A stretch of DNA of 64,000 nucleotides, from the NCBI RefSeq assembly GCF_001895145.1, contig NZ_BDIR01000001.1, forward strand, positions 62,001 to 126,000, in the 5' to 3' direction. This document shows positions 42,577 through 51,455 of the stretch, piece after piece. Numbering within the stretch: position 1 is the first letter of the stretch; each line of letters starts with the position of its first letter. The notes under the pieces were generated by a model. The model saw nothing but the letters and a program-made list of their open reading frames with translations, did not search any database and had not been told where the DNA came from. This DNA is from Arcobacter sp. LA11. Lineage in GTDB: Bacteria > Campylobacterota > Campylobacteria > Campylobacterales > Arcobacteraceae. The translations under genes and the position numbers were made by a program.

Positions 42577-42588
42577 TTTTATTTGTTA

Positions 42589-42906
42589 TTATAATTGTGC
42601 GTTAATTTTATCAGCTAATGCTTGTTTAGATTGTGCACCAATAACTTGGTCAACGATTTCTCCATCTTTCATAAATAAAATTGTTGGAACTGATCTAACA
42701 CCATATTTTACTGCTAAATCTTGTTGTTCGTCTGTATTTACTTTACAAATGTTTGCTTTTCCATCAAACTCAGATGCTAACTCATCGATAACGGGAGCAA
42801 TCATTCTACACGGTCCACACCAAGGTGCCCAAAAGTCTACTAAAGATACTCCATTATTTACTGTTGCTTCAAAATTTTCTGCTGTTAATTCTATATATTG
42901 TGACAT
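42589..42906 (-). CDS. trxA: Thioredoxin TrxA
   Basis: 105-residue thioredoxin with WCGPC at residues 29-33 (C30, C33), the buried aspartate in SLVDFWAPW, and the cis-proline in VRSVPTILF. It reduces cytoplasmic disulphides such as those of NrdA. AAGGAAAAATT precedes ATG. It is divergent from an HxlR regulator through a palindrome, suggesting redox control. Confidence 0.95.
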   Translation of the reverse strand: MSQYIELTAENFEATVNNGVSLVDFWAPWCGPCRMIAPVIDELASEFDGKANICKVNTDEQQDLAVKYGVRSVPTILFMKDGEIVDQVIGAQSKQALADKINAQL

Positions 42907-42985
42907 AATTTTTCCTTGTATTTTTTTAAATTGATGAAAGTTTATCTTAATAGTGAAATAATGTCAAGTATGTACTTTAAAGTTC

Positions 42986-43009
42986 TATAGTTACTTTTAG
43001 GTAACTATA
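42986..43009. promoter_or_regulatory. Palindrome between trxA and an HxlR gene
   Basis: TATAGTTAC (42986-42994) and GTAACTATA (43001-43009) are perfectly inverted around TTTTAG. Situated in the 145-bp gap between the divergent trxA and hxlR-type genes, it is a plausible binding site for that regulator. Confidence 0.6.
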
Positions 43010-43051
43010 AAGTAGTTTTTGTTAAACTTCTAAAAAATAAGAAAGATTAGG

Positions 43052-43408
43052 ATGGATAAAAAACAATATAACTGCTTTTTTCAATTAGCAACAGATATGA
43101 TTGGTGGTAAATGGAAAGGAATGGTTCTTTGGGCACTTAAAAAAGATGTCAAAAGAAATGGTGAATTAAAAAGGTTAATCCCTCATATTAGTCAAAAAAT
43201 GTTAACTCAACAACTACGTGAACTTGAAGATGTTGGAATAGTTGAAAGAATAGTATATCCTGTAATTCCTCCTAAAGTTGAGTATAAACTTACTAATAGT
43301 GGTGAAAAATTGATTCCTATTTTAGAAGAGCTACATGATTGGGGGAAAGAATATGCTGTTGAAAATGGTATTAATATAGTAAAAGATGCTAATTGTGTAA
43401 TTGAATAA
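43052..43408 (+). CDS. HxlR-family regulator with N-terminal cysteine (I)
   Basis: 118 residues, winged helix of the HxlR type: MIGGKWKGMVLWAL, then LKRLIPHISQKMLTQQLREL and the wing RIVYPVIPPKVEYKLT. C8 precedes the first helix at the place of the redox-sensing cysteine in YodB/QorR-like members; a second cysteine is near the C-terminus. It likely senses electrophiles or oxidants. Divergent from trxA. Confidence 0.9.
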   Translation: MDKKQYNCFFQLATDMIGGKWKGMVLWALKKDVKRNGELKRLIPHISQKMLTQQLRELEDVGIVERIVYPVIPPKVEYKLTNSGEKLIPILEELHDWGKEYAVENGINIVKDANCVIE

Positions 43409-43428
43409 AGAAAAATAAATAGTGAAAT

Positions 43429-45612
43429 TTAATCAGCATATTGATCTCTTATCTCAATAAATTTTTCTTTATTTTCAAAGAAAAGATTTACTAGGTTTGG
43501 ATCGAAACTTACTCCTTTTTCTTCTTCAAAGTATTCAAGGATTTTTTTATTTGGCCAAGCTTTTTTATAACATCTTTGACTTCCTAATGCATCAAATACA
43601 TCTGCAATAGCAGTAATTCTTCCAAAGATATGAATTTCTTCACCTTTCAATCCTCTAGGGTATCCTTCTCCATTCCATTTTTCATGATGTTCGTAAGATA
43701 CAATTGCAGCAGCTTTTAAAACTTTTCTTTGGGAACCTTTTAAAATGTTGTATCCTATTTCTGCATGGGTTTTCATAAATTCAAATTCATTTTTTGTAAG
43801 TTTTGCAGGTTTTTTTAAAATAGCATCAGGGATTCCTACTTTACCGATATCATGCATTGGTGATGCAGTAAATAACAAGTCTGTATTCTCATCGTCAAGA
43901 CCATGCAATTCAGCTAATAATTTTGAGTATAAAGCTACTCTTTTTACATGGTTCCCTGTTTCATTACTTCTTGTTTCTCCTATTTCACCCATTCTATATA
44001 TAATCTCTTTTTGAGTATTCTCAATTTCATCATGAAGCTCAAAAAGTTCTGTTAAATCATTTCTAATTGACATATACTCAATGATATTATTATTTTTATC
44101 TTTAATTGGGACGATAGTTGTATCTACCCAGTAAGTATTTCCTTTTTTCCCTTTATTTTTAAGAATACCTTTCCAAATTTTATCTTTTTTAATAGTTCTC
44201 CATAAATCTTGAAATATTTCAACTTTCATATCTTCATGTCTTACTATATTATGGCCTTCTCCTATGAGTTCTTCTCTTGTATAGCCTGAGATTATACAGA
44301 ACTGGTCATTTACAAATGTAATTTTTCCATCTAAATCTGTCCTTGAAATAATATTACTAGAATACATTGCTTTTTTATATTCATTTGCTTTTGATATTGC
44401 GTGTTCTAGATTTTGGTTAGAGGTGCTAAGTTGATTTTTAAAGAAGTCCTGAACCATTTCATTTTGAGTTATGTCTTTACTTATTGCAATATATTCAATT
44501 ACATTATTTTGAGAGTCTAAAATAGGATTTATTATAGTACTTATCCAAAAGGTTTTTCCACTTTTTTTTCTATTTTTGATTTTCCCTTTCCAAGGCTTTT
44601 TTTTCTCTTTTATAGTATTCCAAAGTTTTTTGAAAAACTCTTCTTTCATATCTTTATGGCGAAGTATACTTAATTTTTCTCCTAAGAGTTCTTTTTCTGA
44701 ATATTCAGAAACTTTACAAAACTCACTATTTACGTATATTATTTCCCCTTTTGGGTTTGTTTTATATACTATAGAGCTTCTATCTACAGTCTCTTTGTAT
44801 TGATTTAATAGTTTAGATGATTTCTCTATTTCTTCTTCTTTTCTTTTATAATCTATCCATAAATCTACTTTTAATATTATCTCTTCTGTAACATATGGCT
44901 TTTGAATAACATCTACTGCACCAGCTTTTAATCCATCTCTAATTATGGATGAATCAATTTGACCTGATATTACAATTACTGGAATCTTTTTTTTATTTAT
45001 AATTGCAACTTTATTTTCTTGTAAAAATGTTAAACCATTTGAGTTTTTTAATTGGACATCTAAAATAATAAGATTTATAGTCTCTTTTTCTATATATTTT
45101 TTTGCATCAGTTGTATCTGCACAAACTTGAACTTTATAGTGTCTATTTTCAAGTAATTCTTTTAATTGTATTTGAATAACTTTTGAATCATCTACAACTA
45201 AAATTGTTGATAGTTTATTTTTTTCTAAACGTTCTATAGTTTTAGTTATTTCTTCTATTTTATGAAAGAAATCTTTATCTTTATGAATAAAATCAATAAT
45301 TCCTTTTTTATAAGAATCATCTATAAATGCTCTGCTGTTTTCTGCAGTTAATACAAATATTTTAGTATTTGAATCTTGAAATTTTTGAATAATTTCTGAA
45401 CCATCTCCATCAGGAAGATTCAAATCAAGCATTATATAGTGGATATCGTTGTTGTATAATATTTTATAAGCTTCTTTAAGAGTAAAGGCACTAAAACAAT
45501 TGTAATTTAACTCTTTAAATTCTTCAGTAAGTATTTTATTAATTGAAGTTGAATCTTCAAGAATAAGTATATTATAGTTTATAGGATTAAATATTATATT
45601 ATTTTGTTCCAT
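43429..45612 (-). CDS. HD-GYP cyclic-di-GMP phosphodiesterase with two receivers and two PAS domains
   Basis: 727 residues. Receiver 1 (13-125, D63 in YIMLDLNLPDGDG), receiver 2 (135-262, D185 in LIILDVQLKNSNG), two Aer-like PAS domains (about 275-395 and 405-525), and a C-terminal HD-GYP domain with HDIGKVGIPDAIL and HHEKWNGEGYPRGLKG, both complete. It probably degrades cyclic di-GMP in response to phosphorelay and redox or ligand signals. No cognate kinase is adjacent. Confidence 0.93.
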   Translation of the reverse strand: MEQNNIIFNPINYNILILEDSTSINKILTEEFKELNYNCFSAFTLKEAYKILYNNDIHYIMLDLNLPDGDGSEIIQKFQDSNTKIFVLTAENSRAFIDDSYKKGIIDFIHKDKDFFHKIEEITKTIERLEKNKLSTILVVDDSKVIQIQLKELLENRHYKVQVCADTTDAKKYIEKETINLIILDVQLKNSNGLTFLQENKVAIINKKKIPVIVISGQIDSSIIRDGLKAGAVDVIQKPYVTEEIILKVDLWIDYKRKEEEIEKSSKLLNQYKETVDRSSIVYKTNPKGEIIYVNSEFCKVSEYSEKELLGEKLSILRHKDMKEEFFKKLWNTIKEKKKPWKGKIKNRKKSGKTFWISTIINPILDSQNNVIEYIAISKDITQNEMVQDFFKNQLSTSNQNLEHAISKANEYKKAMYSSNIISRTDLDGKITFVNDQFCIISGYTREELIGEGHNIVRHEDMKVEIFQDLWRTIKKDKIWKGILKNKGKKGNTYWVDTTIVPIKDKNNNIIEYMSIRNDLTELFELHDEIENTQKEIIYRMGEIGETRSNETGNHVKRVALYSKLLAELHGLDDENTDLLFTASPMHDIGKVGIPDAILKKPAKLTKNEFEFMKTHAEIGYNILKGSQRKVLKAAAIVSYEHHEKWNGEGYPRGLKGEEIHIFGRITAIADVFDALGSQRCYKKAWPNKKILEYFEEEKGVSFDPNLVNLFFENKEKFIEIRDQYAD

Positions 45613-45676
45613 AGGAAATATAACCTCTTTTATAAGTATAACATAATATACAAAAAGAGATTATATTTATTTAAGT

Positions 45677-46654
45677 CTATTTGATTTTTACTAAGTACCT
45701 TCCTACTGCTTGGCCTGCTAGTAATGCTTGGTATGCTTCTTTTATTTCTTCTAATGAAATTTCATTCGTAAGCTCTTCTAATGTGTCTATTTTAAAATCA
45801 CTTGCAATTTTTTTCCATGCAGCTTCTTTTTTCTCTATTTTTGCTTCAACTGAATCAATACCTATTAGTCTTACACCTCTTAAAATAAAAGGAAATACAT
45901 TTGTTGGTAATTCATGAGAAGATGTTAGTCCACAACAAGTTGCAACACCATCATATTTTACTAGTTTTAGTGCTTCCGCTAATATATTACCACCTACTGT
46001 ATCTACTACACCGTCAAACTTTTCACTTCCCATAGGTCTTTTATTTTCTACATCAAAATCACGTCTAAGGATAACTTCTTTTGCTCCAAGTTCTTTTAAA
46101 AATGGAATTTTATCTTCTTTTCCAGAAATAGCAGTAACCTCAAATCCAAGTTTACTTAAAATTGATACGGTAATAGAACCAACACCACCTGTTGCGCCTG
46201 TTACTAAAACTTCACCACTAGTAACTCCGTTGTTTAATAACTCATTTACTGATAGTGCAGCTGTAAGACCTGCTGTTCCATATGTCATAATTTCTTTGTC
46301 TGAAATATTTTCTGGCATTTTTACAACCCAAGATGCTGGAACTTTTACAAATTCGCTATGTCCACCATTTGTATTCATACCCATATCATAACCAGTTACT
46401 AGTACTTTATCTCCAACTTTAAATTGATTAGAATTTGTTTTAGCAATAGTTCCTGCAACATCAATACCTGTTACATGGGGAAATACTCTTGTAACTCCTG
46501 GATTACCAACTGAACTAAGTGCATCTTTAAAGTTTAAAGAGGAATATGATGCTTCTATCAAGACTTCATTTTCAGAGATTTCTGGAATATCTATTTCTTG
46601 AATACCTGACTCAAATTTTTTATCTTCGACTTTTTCAACAATATATGCTTTCAT
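45677..46654 (-). CDS. acuI: YhdH/AcuI-type NADPH acrylyl-CoA reductase
   Basis: 325-residue zinc-free medium-chain dehydrogenase. NADPH fold GEVLVTGATGGVGSITVSIL; the group motifs YSSLNFKDALSSVGNPG and FPHVTGIDVAGTI match YhdH/AcuI, which reduces acrylyl-CoA to propionyl-CoA and can also reduce quinones. AAAAGGAGTAAA precedes ATG. The 230-bp upstream gap has two hairpins and separates it from a divergent HxlR regulator. Confidence 0.87.
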   Translation of the reverse strand: MKAYIVEKVEDKKFESGIQEIDIPEISENEVLIEASYSSLNFKDALSSVGNPGVTRVFPHVTGIDVAGTIAKTNSNQFKVGDKVLVTGYDMGMNTNGGHSEFVKVPASWVVKMPENISDKEIMTYGTAGLTAALSVNELLNNGVTSGEVLVTGATGGVGSITVSILSKLGFEVTAISGKEDKIPFLKELGAKEVILRRDFDVENKRPMGSEKFDGVVDTVGGNILAEALKLVKYDGVATCCGLTSSHELPTNVFPFILRGVRLIGIDSVEAKIEKKEAAWKKIASDFKIDTLEELTNEISLEEIKEAYQALLAGQAVGRYLVKIK

Positions 46655-46671
46655 TTTACTCCTTTTAACTA

Positions 46672-46742
46672 GTCCCTAATAAAAGGGACCTAAATTTAAT
46701 TATTACTTTTTATCAATGGATATGAAATCCATTTAAAAGTAA
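46672..46742 (-). promoter_or_regulatory. Leader hairpins upstream of acuI
   Basis: GTCCCT/AGGGAC (46672-46689) lies just before the acuI ribosome site, and a longer nested stem (TTACTTTT/AAAAGTAA outside, ATGGAT/ATCCAT inside, 46703-46742) lies beyond it. If the transcript starts further upstream these would be 5' leader structures; otherwise they may be operator palindromes. Confidence 0.45.
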
Positions 46743-46843
46743 CAAAACCTAAAGAGAACAACGAGTTGCTCTTGTTTTCTTTACTTATATTGAAACTTTA
46801 GCTAAAATATAACAAAAGAGCAAGAACTAACAAAAAAGTAAGG

Positions 46844-46864
46844 TACTATCTAAAAAGATACTAT
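46844..46864. promoter_or_regulatory. TACTAT direct repeat upstream of the second HxlR gene
   Basis: TACTAT at 46844 and 46859, with ATCT/AGAT inverted between them. The adjacent CTATAGTTA is also found in the palindrome upstream of the first HxlR gene. Candidate operator, weak. Confidence 0.35.
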
Positions 46865-46884
46865 AGTTAAATTAGGATATACAA

Positions 46885-47220
46885 ATGGTTAAGAAAATAG
46901 ATGATATAAATATAGATAAATGTCCAGTAGAAACAGCACTTGATGTACTTGCTGGTAAATGGAAGATACTTATTTTATGGTATTTAAGAAGTGAAACTAA
47001 AAGATTTAACGAATTACAAAAATTACTTCCACGAACAACACAAAAGATGTTAATCCAAAAACTAAGAGAGTTAGAAGATGATGGAATTGTTCATCGTGAA
47101 GTATATCCAGTTGTTCCTCCAAAAGTTGAATACTCTTTAACTGAGTATGGAAAAACTTTGAAACCCATATTAAAACAGCTTTATTTATGGGGTGAGATTC
47201 ATAAAAAAAAGTATAAGTAG
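46885..47220 (+). CDS. HxlR-family regulator with N-terminal cysteine (II)
   Basis: 111 residues: [36 protein letters not shown] and [17 protein letters not shown], a clear paralogue of the regulator at 43052. The only cysteine, C13 (DKCPVETAL), is at the redox-sensor position. AGGA 9 bp upstream of ATG. Divergent from acuI, a gene type commonly controlled by such regulators. Confidence 0.9.
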   Translation: MVKKIDDINIDKCPVETALDVLAGKWKILILWYLRSETKRFNELQKLLPRTTQKMLIQKLRELEDDGIVHREVYPVVPPKVEYSLTEYGKTLKPILKQLYLWGEIHKKKYK

Positions 47221-47427
47221 TTATCTTTTATTTTTTGGTTTACAATCACAACCTTCATGAGGGAAGAAGCAATCTTTTAAAATTAAAAGAATAGAAATAA
47301 AAAATAAAATATTTAATATCCAATTATTCCCCATCTCTAAATAGAAATAAAAAATGGGTAAACCTATAACAATTGGATATTTAAGAAAATAGAAAAAAAA
47401 GATCAAGCTTCCATATATTTTATTCAT
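47221..47427 (-). CDS. Small membrane protein with Cys-rich C-terminus
   Basis: 68 residues: two hydrophobic segments (IYGSLIFFFYFLKYPIVIGL and WILNILFFISILLILKDCFF) and a tail with HEGCDC and basic residues. ATG overlaps the fetB stop by 4 bp (coupled). Family not recognised; the tail cysteines could bind a metal. It may act with the FetB-like permease. Confidence 0.6.
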   Translation of the reverse strand: MNKIYGSLIFFFYFLKYPIVIGLPIFYFYLEMGNNWILNILFFISILLILKDCFFPHEGCDCKPKNKR

Positions 47428-48116
47428 TTAGTATCCTTTTTTAGTAAAAAATATATAATTGTACTTATTCCTGCACTTGATATTACCATAGCCATTATCA
47501 TTATTTGATATCTAACAGCAATTAGTGGATCTACTCCTGAAAGTATTTGTCCTGTCATCATTCCTGGTAAGGATACTAGCCCAACAGCAAGAAGTGCATT
47601 TATTTGTGGAATCATACATGCTTTAAAGGCAATTGATCGAGCTTTTTCATACTCTATATCTCTTTGTATCTCTTTTTCAAAACGTTCAATTGCTAAAGAT
47701 AAGGCATTCATGGTATTAGCAAATATCATACCTGCAATTGGAATGACATATCTTGGTTCATAAATAGTTTCTAAATCAAGAACAAAACCTATGATTAGAA
47801 TAAGATTTATTAGTCCGGCAATACTTATTGCTATAAATATTTGTAAATAGTGCTTAAGTGATTTATCTATTGTATTTCGTAGACTTATCCAAGAGGATAC
47901 TGCTATCATAAAACTTATTATAAATATTCCTATTAGATTGTTTTTTTCTTCAAATATAAAAATTAGAAGATATCCAATAAGAATTAATTGTAAAATCATT
48001 CTAATTGTAGAAATTAGAATTTCAAACTTGTCATTGGTCCATTTATAATAATAGTACCATATAAAAATAAGAGGAATTAGAAGTAGAGATAAGTTAAAAA
48101 ATGATATTGTCTGCAT
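47424..48116 (-). CDS. fetB: FetB/YbbM-family membrane permease
   Basis: 230 residues, six or seven helices. The motif MIPQINALLAVGLVSLPGMM with TGQILSGVDP is diagnostic of the UPF0014/FetB family, where FetAB is an iron-exporting ABC transporter. The ATPase FetA is absent here; instead a 68-residue membrane protein overlaps the 3' end. It follows gpsA by 3 bp. Confidence 0.85.
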   Translation of the reverse strand: MQTISFFNLSLLLIPLIFIWYYYYKWTNDKFEILISTIRMILQLILIGYLLIFIFEEKNNLIGIFIISFMIAVSSWISLRNTIDKSLKHYLQIFIAISIAGLINLILIIGFVLDLETIYEPRYVIPIAGMIFANTMNALSLAIERFEKEIQRDIEYEKARSIAFKACMIPQINALLAVGLVSLPGMMTGQILSGVDPLIAVRYQIMIMAMVISSAGISTIIYFLLKKDTK

Positions 48117-48119
48117 CTT

Positions 48120-49016
48120 TTAACTTCTTAGTAAATCCTTTAAACTATCAAGAGGGTTTTTCCCTTCAAGTACTAGTTTAACTTCATTTGCAATTGGAGT
48201 ATAAATTCCATGTTTTGATGATAGTTTATCTATCGCTTCTGCTGTTTTTACACCTTCTGCTACTTCTCCTAGTTCTTCTAAGATAGTATCTAAGGTTTTT
48301 CCTTCTGCAAGACCAAGACCTACTCTATAGTTTCTACTTAGAGTACTACTAGCAGTTAAGAAAAGATCACCTGCTCCACTAAGACCTACAAATGAAGATT
48401 TTTTTGCTCCAAAATGCAATCCAAATCTTTGCATCTCGACAAGACCTCTTGAGATTAAAGAAGCTCTTGCATTATTTCCTAAGTTTAAACCTTCACAAAT
48501 ACCACTTGCAATGGCAAGTACATTCTTATATGCCCCTGCAACTTCTGCTCCTATAACATCTTTTGAGTAATAAGTTTTTAGAAATGTTGGAAAAAATGGT
48601 GAAAACTCTTTGTATAATTTTTTAGATGTTGAATTTATAACGATTGCTGCTGGAAGTCCTTTTATAACTTCAGCTGCAAAAGAAGGTCCTGAGATAAAGC
48701 CTACATTTTTTTCTGGTACAAATCTTGCATATATTTCATTTAAAAATTCACCAGTATTTGCTTCAATACCTTTTGATGCTACTAGTATTTTTTGATTTTT
48801 AAATTTAAAGTTTTCTTTTAGCCATTGTCCTATTTGTTGAGCAGGAATTGCAATAACTAAATATTCACAATTCATTGCAGTATCTAAATCAACAAAATTT
48901 TTTATATCTTTTTTTGTTCTTGATGTGATTAAACACTCTTGATTTTGACTTAGTGCAAAATGAAGAGCTTGTCCCCATTTCCCTGCACCAATTACTGCAA
49001 TAGAATTTTTTTTCAT
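48120..49016 (-). CDS. gpsA: NAD(P)-dependent glycerol-3-phosphate dehydrogenase GpsA
   Basis: Makes sn-glycerol-3-phosphate for phospholipids. The dinucleotide motif is IAVIGAGKWGQALH, the catalytic lysine lies in GAEVAGAYKNVLAIASGI, and GLGLAEGKTLD/EGVKTAEAI are the usual C-terminal motifs. 298 residues. It lies in an operon gatB-gpsA-fetB, 14 bp after gatB. Confidence 0.95.
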   Translation of the reverse strand: MKKNSIAVIGAGKWGQALHFALSQNQECLITSRTKKDIKNFVDLDTAMNCEYLVIAIPAQQIGQWLKENFKFKNQKILVASKGIEANTGEFLNEIYARFVPEKNVGFISGPSFAAEVIKGLPAAIVINSTSKKLYKEFSPFFPTFLKTYYSKDVIGAEVAGAYKNVLAIASGICEGLNLGNNARASLISRGLVEMQRFGLHFGAKKSSFVGLSGAGDLFLTASSTLSRNYRVGLGLAEGKTLDTILEELGEVAEGVKTAEAIDKLSSKHGIYTPIANEVKLVLEGKNPLDSLKDLLRS

Positions 49017-49030
49017 TAAGCCTCTTTAAA

Positions 49031-50458
49031 TTAAGATAATCTTTCTTTTAATAACTCATTTACTTTTGCAGGATTTGCAGCACCTTTAGATGCTTTCATA
49101 GTTTGACCTACAAAGAATCCAAGTAATTTTTCTTTTCCTGCTTTGTATTGTTCTACTTTATCTTGATTTGCTGCTAAAATACCATCAATTATTTCTAAAA
49201 TAGCACCATCATCAGATACTTGTTTTAGACCAAGTTCATCAATTACTGCATCTACTTTGGCTTCTGGTTTTTCCATTAAGAAGTCAAGGACTTCTTTTGC
49301 TGCTTTTCCAGAGATTGTACCATCTTCAATTCTTTTAACTACAGTTGCTAATGTTTTAGCTTGTACTGGAGATGTTTCTAAAGTAACACCTTCTTTTAAT
49401 CTTGATGGTAATTCAACTGTTAACCACGTAGCTGCATTTTTACCTGAAATACCCTCTTTCATCATTTCATCGAAGAAATTAGCTGTTTCTAAAGATGCTG
49501 TGATAACTGAAGCATCATACTCTTTAATTCCAAAGTCATTTACAAATCTATCTTTTTTTTCATCGGGAAGTTCAGGTATTTGAGTGTACTTTTCCATCAT
49601 TTCATCAGTTATGATAACTGGTAAAAGATCTGGGTCTGGGAAATATCTATAATCAGCTGCATCTTCTTTACCTCTCATAGATCTTGTTTCACCTTTTTCA
49701 GGATCAAATAATCTTGTTTCTTGAACAATTTCAGTATCATGTATTCCATCTTCCCAAGCTTCAATATGTCTATTAACTTCATACTTAATTGCTTTTTCAA
49801 TGAATTTAAATGAGTTCATATTTTTGATTTCACATCTTGTGTATAACTTTTCCTCACCTTTTGGTCTAATAGATACGTTTACATCACATCTAAATGAACC
49901 TTCTTGCATATTTGCATCAGAGATACCTAAGTATCTTACAATTGAATGAAGTTTTTTAAGATATAAAATTGCTTCTTCTGCACTTCTCATATCTGGTTCT
50001 GATACAATTTCAAGTAAGGGTGTTCCAGCTCTATTTAAATCCACATGAGAAACAGAACCTGCATGGATATTTTTCCCTGCATCATTTTCTAAATGTGCTC
50101 TTGTTACACCTATAGTTTTATGAGAACCATCAGGAAAGTCAATTGTTAGTTCTCCTAGTCCCACAACAGGTACTTCAAATTGAGAGATTTGATATCCATT
50201 TGGTAAATCTGGGTAAAAGTAATTTTTTCTGTTAAAAATAGATTTTTGGTTAATTTGAGATTTTAAAGCCGTCCCTAACATAATCGCTTTGTGTACTGCT
50301 TCTTTGTTTAAAACTGGCAATGCTCCTGGAAGTCCTAAACAAGTTGGACATACATTTGTATTTGGTTCTTCACCAAAACTTGTTGCACAAGAACAAAATA
50401 GTTTAGAATTAGTATTTAATTGTGCGTGAACTTCAAGACCTATAATAACTTCAAACAT
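49031..50458 (-). CDS. gatB: Aspartyl/glutamyl-tRNA amidotransferase subunit B GatB
   Basis: 475 residues. The catalytic kinase-like core contains [37 protein letters not shown] and [17 protein letters not shown], with the zinc cysteines. A YqeY-like C-terminal tail binds tRNA. GatCAB converts Glu-tRNA(Gln) and Asp-tRNA(Asn). gatA and gatC are not adjacent. It lies 15 bp after the SurA-like gene. Confidence 0.96.
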   Translation of the reverse strand: MFEVIIGLEVHAQLNTNSKLFCSCATSFGEEPNTNVCPTCLGLPGALPVLNKEAVHKAIMLGTALKSQINQKSIFNRKNYFYPDLPNGYQISQFEVPVVGLGELTIDFPDGSHKTIGVTRAHLENDAGKNIHAGSVSHVDLNRAGTPLLEIVSEPDMRSAEEAILYLKKLHSIVRYLGISDANMQEGSFRCDVNVSIRPKGEEKLYTRCEIKNMNSFKFIEKAIKYEVNRHIEAWEDGIHDTEIVQETRLFDPEKGETRSMRGKEDAADYRYFPDPDLLPVIITDEMMEKYTQIPELPDEKKDRFVNDFGIKEYDASVITASLETANFFDEMMKEGISGKNAATWLTVELPSRLKEGVTLETSPVQAKTLATVVKRIEDGTISGKAAKEVLDFLMEKPEAKVDAVIDELGLKQVSDDGAILEIIDGILAANQDKVEQYKAGKEKLLGFFVGQTMKASKGAANPAKVNELLKERLS

Positions 50459-50473
50459 ATATATTTTTCCTTT

Positions 50474-51298
50474 TTATCTTACTATTTTTATATCTGCAGA
50501 TAGTTTTAACTTTTCAAAATAATCTTTTAAATATTTTTTTTCTCTATCTTGCATTACGATGTTAAATATTCTATCTCTTACGTTTTCAAATTCGATTGTT
50601 TCTTGATCTTCTTTTTCAACAATCAATAAAGATACAAATTGTTTGTTTGATGTAAATACTGGAGTAAATTGATTAATCTTCGTTTCATTGATAATATATC
50701 TTAACTGTGGATTTAAATTTGATTGATCTAATTCAACTCTACTTTTACTAATCCCTGGAACATTTGCCATTGGATTTTTTCTTATATTGATTAATTCTGC
50801 TTTATCTTTTGATGAATATTGAATTGCACTTACTTTTGAAGCCATTTGAAATTTACTACTGTTATTTTCATAATAGATTTTTAAATCTTCTTCTGAAGCA
50901 AGTTTTAAATTACCACGAACAAGCTTATCTGTTAATTTTTGTCTAATAATTAAATTTTTTGTTTGCTCTTCATATCTATCATAATCTTTATACTTTTGTT
51001 TGATTATCGATTTAAATGTATATAAATCCATACCATTTGAAGCAGCTAGTTTTTCTAAATAGTTATTCACATCAAATACATCAGCTGTTATGTTATTTTT
51101 TCTTACTAGTTGGCTAAATAATGCTTCGTCAATTAATTGACTAACCGCATCTTCTTTTGAAAGTTTCTTTTCATACTTTCTTTTCTCAATATCAAATAGA
51201 GTAATTGGGTCATCGTTTACAACTAATGCAATTCCATCAACCATCCCTGCAAAAGAGATTGTAATAGACATTATTAAGGTAAATATCATTTTATTCAT
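50474..51298 (-). CDS. SurA-like periplasmic chaperone/PPIase-type protein
   Basis: 274 residues with signal peptide MNKMIFTLIMSITISFAG. SurA-type N-terminal helices (ALVVNDDPITLFDIEKRK) are followed by a degenerate parvulin region (VSAIQYSSKDKAELINIRKN) and a C-terminal helix that returns to the chaperone core. The classic PPIase signature is weak, so it may be a chaperone only. Upstream of gatB in one operon. Confidence 0.8.
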   Translation of the reverse strand: MNKMIFTLIMSITISFAGMVDGIALVVNDDPITLFDIEKRKYEKKLSKEDAVSQLIDEALFSQLVRKNNITADVFDVNNYLEKLAASNGMDLYTFKSIIKQKYKDYDRYEEQTKNLIIRQKLTDKLVRGNLKLASEEDLKIYYENNSSKFQMASKVSAIQYSSKDKAELINIRKNPMANVPGISKSRVELDQSNLNPQLRYIINETKINQFTPVFTSNKQFVSLLIVEKEDQETIEFENVRDRIFNIVMQDREKKYLKDYFEKLKLSADIKIVR

Positions 51299-51455
51299 TT
51301 TAATCCTTTATTAATAAAACGGACATTTTACCATAAGAATAGTAAAATAAATGTTTTACTTAAATCCAAACAATAAAATTAAAAATTATTTTAGTTTTAA
51401 ATATTGCTTTTTGTCTCATAATTTGATATTATTTTACTTATATTAGGACGTTAAA

